32,605 bases of DNA from an uncultured Prevotellaceae bacterium (GTDB lineage Bacteria; Bacteroidota; Bacteroidia; Bacteroidales; Bacteroidaceae). Below, piece after piece: positions 30,216 through 32,605 of this stretch. The stretch spans positions 1 through 32,605 of the forward strand of contig CADBHI010000026.1 of NCBI GenBank assembly GCA_902794405.1. The letters are read 5' to 3'. A program made the position numbers and the translations under genes. The stretch's first letter is position 1. Each line of letters starts with the position of its first letter. Under the pieces are notes generated by a model that saw nothing but the letters and a program-made list of their open reading frames with translations, was not told where the DNA came from and searched no databases.

Positions 30216-30901
30216 GCGATAGGCTGAACATCAACCAATGGTCTGAGGACGACCGGCCGCGCGAACGGCTCGAGAGGTTGGGGGCTCAGGCTCTCAGCGA
30301 TGCCGAGCTGTTGGCCATCCTCGTGGGCAGCGGCTCTACAAAGGAAGATGCCGTCAGCCTGATGAAACGCATTCTGTCCGACTGCCAAAACAACCTGAAC
30401 ACCCTTGGCAAGCTCACCATCCGCGACCTGTGCCAATACAACGGCATAGGCCCCGCCAAGGCCATCACCATTCTTGCTGCCTGTGAGCTCGGCAAACGGC
30501 GACAAGCCGAGAAGCCTCAGGAACGTCCCGACTTGGGCACCGCCACCTTATTATATAATTATATGCATCCCAAGATGCAGGATTTGGACACCGAAGAGTT
30601 CTGGCTGCTACTGATGAATCAGAACTACCGGCTCATCAAGGAACTGCGCATTGCCCACGGAGGCATTACCGAAGTGGCAGTCGATATACGTCTTTTACTA
30701 AAAGAAGCACTACTCTGCAACGCCACCATCCTTGCCGTCTGCCATAATCACCCCAGCGGCAGCATCCGTCCCAGCAAAGCCGACGACGATTTGACGCAGC
30801 GTATTCTGAGGGCATGCCAACTGATGAACATCAAATTCCTCGACCACGTTATCGTCACCGACGGTCTCTATTACAGCTATCACGAAAGCGGAAAGGTATA
30901 G
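30212..30901 (+). CDS. radC: RadC-family JAB domain protein
   Basis: 229 residues. A helix-hairpin-helix-like N-terminal half (PRERLERLGAQALSDAELLA, LCQYNGIGPAKAITILAACE) is followed by a JAB/MPN domain whose metal site is complete: H178, H180 and D191 in HNHPSGSIRPSKADDD, with Glu upstream. The C-terminal LMNIKFLDHVIVTDGLYYSY is typical. The family is conserved but its role is unsettled; the old link to DNA repair was withdrawn for E. coli. The frame starts within the GT2 stop (ATGA). Confidence 0.95.
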   Translation: MSDRLNINQWSEDDRPRERLERLGAQALSDAELLAILVGSGSTKEDAVSLMKRILSDCQNNLNTLGKLTIRDLCQYNGIGPAKAITILAACELGKRRQAEKPQERPDLGTATLLYNYMHPKMQDLDTEEFWLLLMNQNYRLIKELRIAHGGITEVAVDIRLLLKEALLCNATILAVCHNHPSGSIRPSKADDDLTQRILRACQLMNIKFLDHVIVTDGLYYSYHESGKV

Positions 30902-30962
30902 TCTCCGCCATTTCACCCAAAACGGATTGAATCATACATTAGAATAATACCAACTTACAACT

Positions 30963-31280
30963 ATGCAACAACAGGATAAAACCCGCATTGAGGAACATAT
31001 CGTCGACGTACTGAAGACGGTATATGACCCCGAGATTCCTGTCAACATTTTCGACCTCGGGATGATCTACAAGATTGACGTTCACGACGACACAGTCGAC
31101 GTGGATATGACTTTCACCGCCCCTAACTGTCCGGCAGCCGACTTCATTGTCGAGGACGTCCGTACAAAGATTGAGAGTGTCGACGGCATCCGTACGGCCA
31201 ACATCAATCTGGTTTTCGAACCCGCATGGGACCAGAGTATGATGAGTGAGGAAGCGCGGGTTGAATTGGGATTTGACTAA
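30963..31280 (+). CDS. MIP18/DUF59 family Fe-S assembly protein (SufT-like)
   Basis: 105 residues covering one DUF59 domain: VDVLKTVYDPEIPVNIFDLG, MIYKIDV, and FTAPNCPAADFIVEDVRTKI with the conserved cysteine. The family includes SufT and PaaD, which help Fe-S cluster assembly or transfer. The acidic C-terminal part (FEPAWDQSMMSEEARVELGF) is also standard for the stand-alone bacterial form. It lies 61 nt after radC and 5 nt before lpxH, so it is co-transcribed at least with lpxH. No other suf gene adjoins it. Confidence 0.92.
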   Translation: MQQQDKTRIEEHIVDVLKTVYDPEIPVNIFDLGMIYKIDVHDDTVDVDMTFTAPNCPAADFIVEDVRTKIESVDGIRTANINLVFEPAWDQSMMSEEARVELGFD

Positions 31281-31285
31281 GGATT

Positions 31286-32068
31286 ATGAAACCTATCTAT
31301 TTTCTGAGCGATGCACACCTCGGCTCCTGGGCCATACCCCACGGCCGGATGCAGGAGCGACGGTTGGTACGGTTCTTGGACAGCATCAAGGACAAGGCTG
31401 CCGCCGTCTATCTGTTAGGCGACATGTTCGACTTCTGGTACGAATGGCGCTACGTCGTTCCCAAGGGCTATACGCGCTTCCTCGGCAAGCTCTCCGAACT
31501 AACCGACATGGGGGTGGAGGTACACTACTTCACCGGTAATCACGACATCTGGGCCTACGATTACTTAGAAAAGGAATGCGGCGTGGTGCTGCACAAAAAG
31601 CCACTCACGGTCGAACTCTACGGCAAGCTGTTCCTTCTGGCCCACGGTGACGGCTTAGGCGACCCAGCCCCTGGCTTCAAGGTCATCAGGTGGATTTTCC
31701 ATAACCGTTTCTGCCAGTGGGCCTTCTCGTCGCTCCATCCACGCTGGGCCATGTGGTTCGGCTTGAAGTGGGCACAACATTCGCGAATGAAACGGCCTGG
31801 CGGTGAAGAGCCACCCTACATGGGTGAAGACCGCGAGCACTTAGTGCTTTATACCAAGGAGTATCAGCGCCAGCACTCTGACATCGACTTCTTTATCTAC
31901 GGCCATCGCCACATCGAGGTAGACCTGCAACTGCAGCCCTACCTCCGGGGCGACAAGAAGGCCCGGATGATGATCCTTGGCGACTGGATTAGTCATTTCA
32001 CCTATGTCGTTTGGGACGGCGACCACCTGTTCATGTCGCAGTATATCGAAGGTGAAAGCAAACTCTAA
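31286..32068 (+). CDS. lpxH: UDP-2,3-diacylglucosamine diphosphatase (LpxH-like)
   Basis: 260 residues. A calcineurin-like metallophosphoesterase that cleaves UDP-2,3-diacylglucosamine to lipid X in lipid A synthesis at the inner face of the membrane. The metal-binding motifs come in order: SDAHLGS (D9, H11), GDMFDFWYEW, GNHDIW, LLAHGDGLGD and YGHRHIEVD. The insertion with FSSLHPRWAMWFGLKWAQHS is the helical lid of LpxH proteins. Bacteroidetes LpxH-like proteins are longer than the E. coli enzyme (about 240), as here. It is the last gene before a strong hairpin terminator. Confidence 0.92.
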   Translation: MKPIYFLSDAHLGSWAIPHGRMQERRLVRFLDSIKDKAAAVYLLGDMFDFWYEWRYVVPKGYTRFLGKLSELTDMGVEVHYFTGNHDIWAYDYLEKECGVVLHKKPLTVELYGKLFLLAHGDGLGDPAPGFKVIRWIFHNRFCQWAFSSLHPRWAMWFGLKWAQHSRMKRPGGEEPPYMGEDREHLVLYTKEYQRQHSDIDFFIYGHRHIEVDLQLQPYLRGDKKARMMILGDWISHFTYVVWDGDHLFMSQYIEGESKL

Positions 32069-32111
32069 AAAAAGCTGCGGACCCGTCAGTAGATTGGTCC
32101 GCAGCTTTTTT
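32069..32111 (+). terminator. Rho-independent terminator after lpxH
   Basis: A perfect 15-bp stem, AAAAAGCTGCGGACC (32069-32083) and GGTCCGCAGCTTTTT (32096-32110), with a 12-nt loop and a T-run. It begins right after the lpxH stop. Because of the A-run on the left it could also work for the opposite strand. Confidence 0.95.
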
Positions 32112-32115
32112 AGCC

Positions 32116-32308
32116 ACTCTCCCAAACCCTCAGGGGCGGGGTAGTCACTAAGCTCCCTCAACTCCCCACCCCTCTAAGGGGCGGGGCTGGGGGCGGGGTG
32201 TAAGGGTTGGTTTCTTATTACTGACCCCGCCCCCAGCCCCTCCCCTACAAGGGAGGGGAGAGCGGTAAGGGGACCCCTCCCCTACATGGGAGGGGAGAGG
32301 AGGGTTGG
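32116..32308. repeat. Cluster of GC-rich inverted repeats
   Basis: Several copies of the CCCCTCCC...GGGAGGGG family in both orientations: CTCCCCACCCCTCTAAGGGG and GGGCTGGGGGCGGGG on one side, GACCCCGCCCCCAGCCCC and TCCCCTACAAGGGAGGGG in reverse, then a further TCCCCTACATGGGAGGGG. It fills the whole gap between lpxH (plus) and the next gene (minus). Confidence 0.8.
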
Positions 32309-32310
32309 GA

Positions 32311-32605
32311 TTACTTCTTCAGCACGAGCTTGCCGTCGATGATGACCACGCCCTTACGGTTGGCCTTAGCCTTGCGACCGCCAAGGTCGTAGGCGGTGCC
32401 GGCGGGTGAACCACCGGCCACGGGAGCGGCAATGGCGGTTGCCTCGCCCGGAGCATCCACGGCCTCAGGATCTGTCACCTCAGCCTTCTTCACAATCTTG
32501 AAGGTCTTCACCAGGTCGATGCTGCGGAAGTTGCCAGTACCGTTGACGATCACGGTAGCGGTGCCCTCGTTCACGTTGTTCTTGAACTTCACGGTGAAGT
32601 CCTTG
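32311..32605 (-). CDS. C-terminal part of a large exported protein, partial
   Basis: Only the last 97 codons are in the window; the frame runs off the right edge (reading KDFTVKFKNNVNEGTATVIV at the edge). The repeat-like strand pattern NNVNEGTATVIVNGTGNF resembles Ig-like/MBG-type domains of surface proteins. A linker rich in Ala, Pro and Gly (EATAIAAPVAGGSPAG) follows, and the end YDLGGRKAKANRKGVVIIDG-KLVLKK resembles a C-terminal motif of many exported Prevotella proteins (YDLxGRR...KGIYIxNGKKxxxK). Whether the latter is a secretion or anchoring signal is not known to me. Function not determinable. Confidence 0.65.
   Translation of the reverse strand, partial: KDFTVKFKNNVNEGTATVIVNGTGNFRSIDLVKTFKIVKKAEVTDPEAVDAPGEATAIAAPVAGGSPAGTAYDLGGRKAKANRKGVVIIDGKLVLKK

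Noticed and set aside
1-32605. tRNA or rRNA genes
   Set aside because: No cloverleaf with a GTTCRAnnC-type arm, nor rRNA-like sequence, was seen in the intergenic regions.

Overview
The window looks like a chromosomal segment of a Bacteroidales bacterium, most likely Prevotella or a close relative. Evidence for this: promoters of the TTTG-N19/20-TAnnTTTG type, one SusC/SusD pair, NigD-like and DUF4421-like proteins, a SOTCase-type carbamoyltransferase in place of ArgF, and many copies of short GC-rich inverted repeats and simple 'word' repeats of a kind I associate with Prevotella genomes. No tRNA, rRNA, CRISPR array, transposase or prophage gene was recognised.

Layout. 1-1447 (minus): the 5' end of an MsbA-like ABC exporter and miaB, which is broken by an apparent 40-nt deletion. 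1618-4342 (plus): a GT4 glycosyltransferase and cysS. 4343-4785: a gene-free stretch with an inverted pair of GC-rich repeats and a MITE-like AT-cored inverted repeat. 4786-5556 (minus): a C1-family cysteine peptidase lipoprotein. 5771-7975 (plus): a patatin/outer-membrane-barrel protein (PlpD-like, type Vd). 8039-12349 (minus): an orphan susC-susD pair. 12492-20694 (plus): a four-gene stretch with a membrane-anchored coiled-coil/WD40-like protein, a propeller sensor with a histidine-kinase ATPase domain but no phospho-acceptor His, a TonB-dependent receptor with a TPR-like N-terminus, and a DUF4421-like barrel protein with unusual codon use. 20816-23458 (plus): U32 peptidase, sufE, and the SOTCase-like gene. 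23468-28338 (minus): PASTA protein, rluD, ddl, acyltransferase and a NigD-like lipoprotein in one tightly packed operon, with rpmH just upstream. 28600-32068 (plus): efp, a GT2 glycosyltransferase, radC, a SufT/MIP18-like gene and lpxH, closed by a strong hairpin terminator. 32311-32605 (minus): the 3' end of an exported protein.

Most genes are housekeeping: tRNA modification, aminoacylation, peptidoglycan and lipid A synthesis, Fe-S assembly and translation. The two accessory blocks are the SusCD pair and the WD40/pseudo-kinase/TonB-receptor block. The latter is the best candidate for an uncharacterised envelope signalling or uptake system. A second theme is that short dispersed repeats are translated: they form loops in MiaB, CysS and the GT2 enzyme, part of the sensor's signal peptide, the N-terminus of the DUF4421-like protein, and the C-terminal tails of MiaB, the C1 peptidase and the WD40-like protein.
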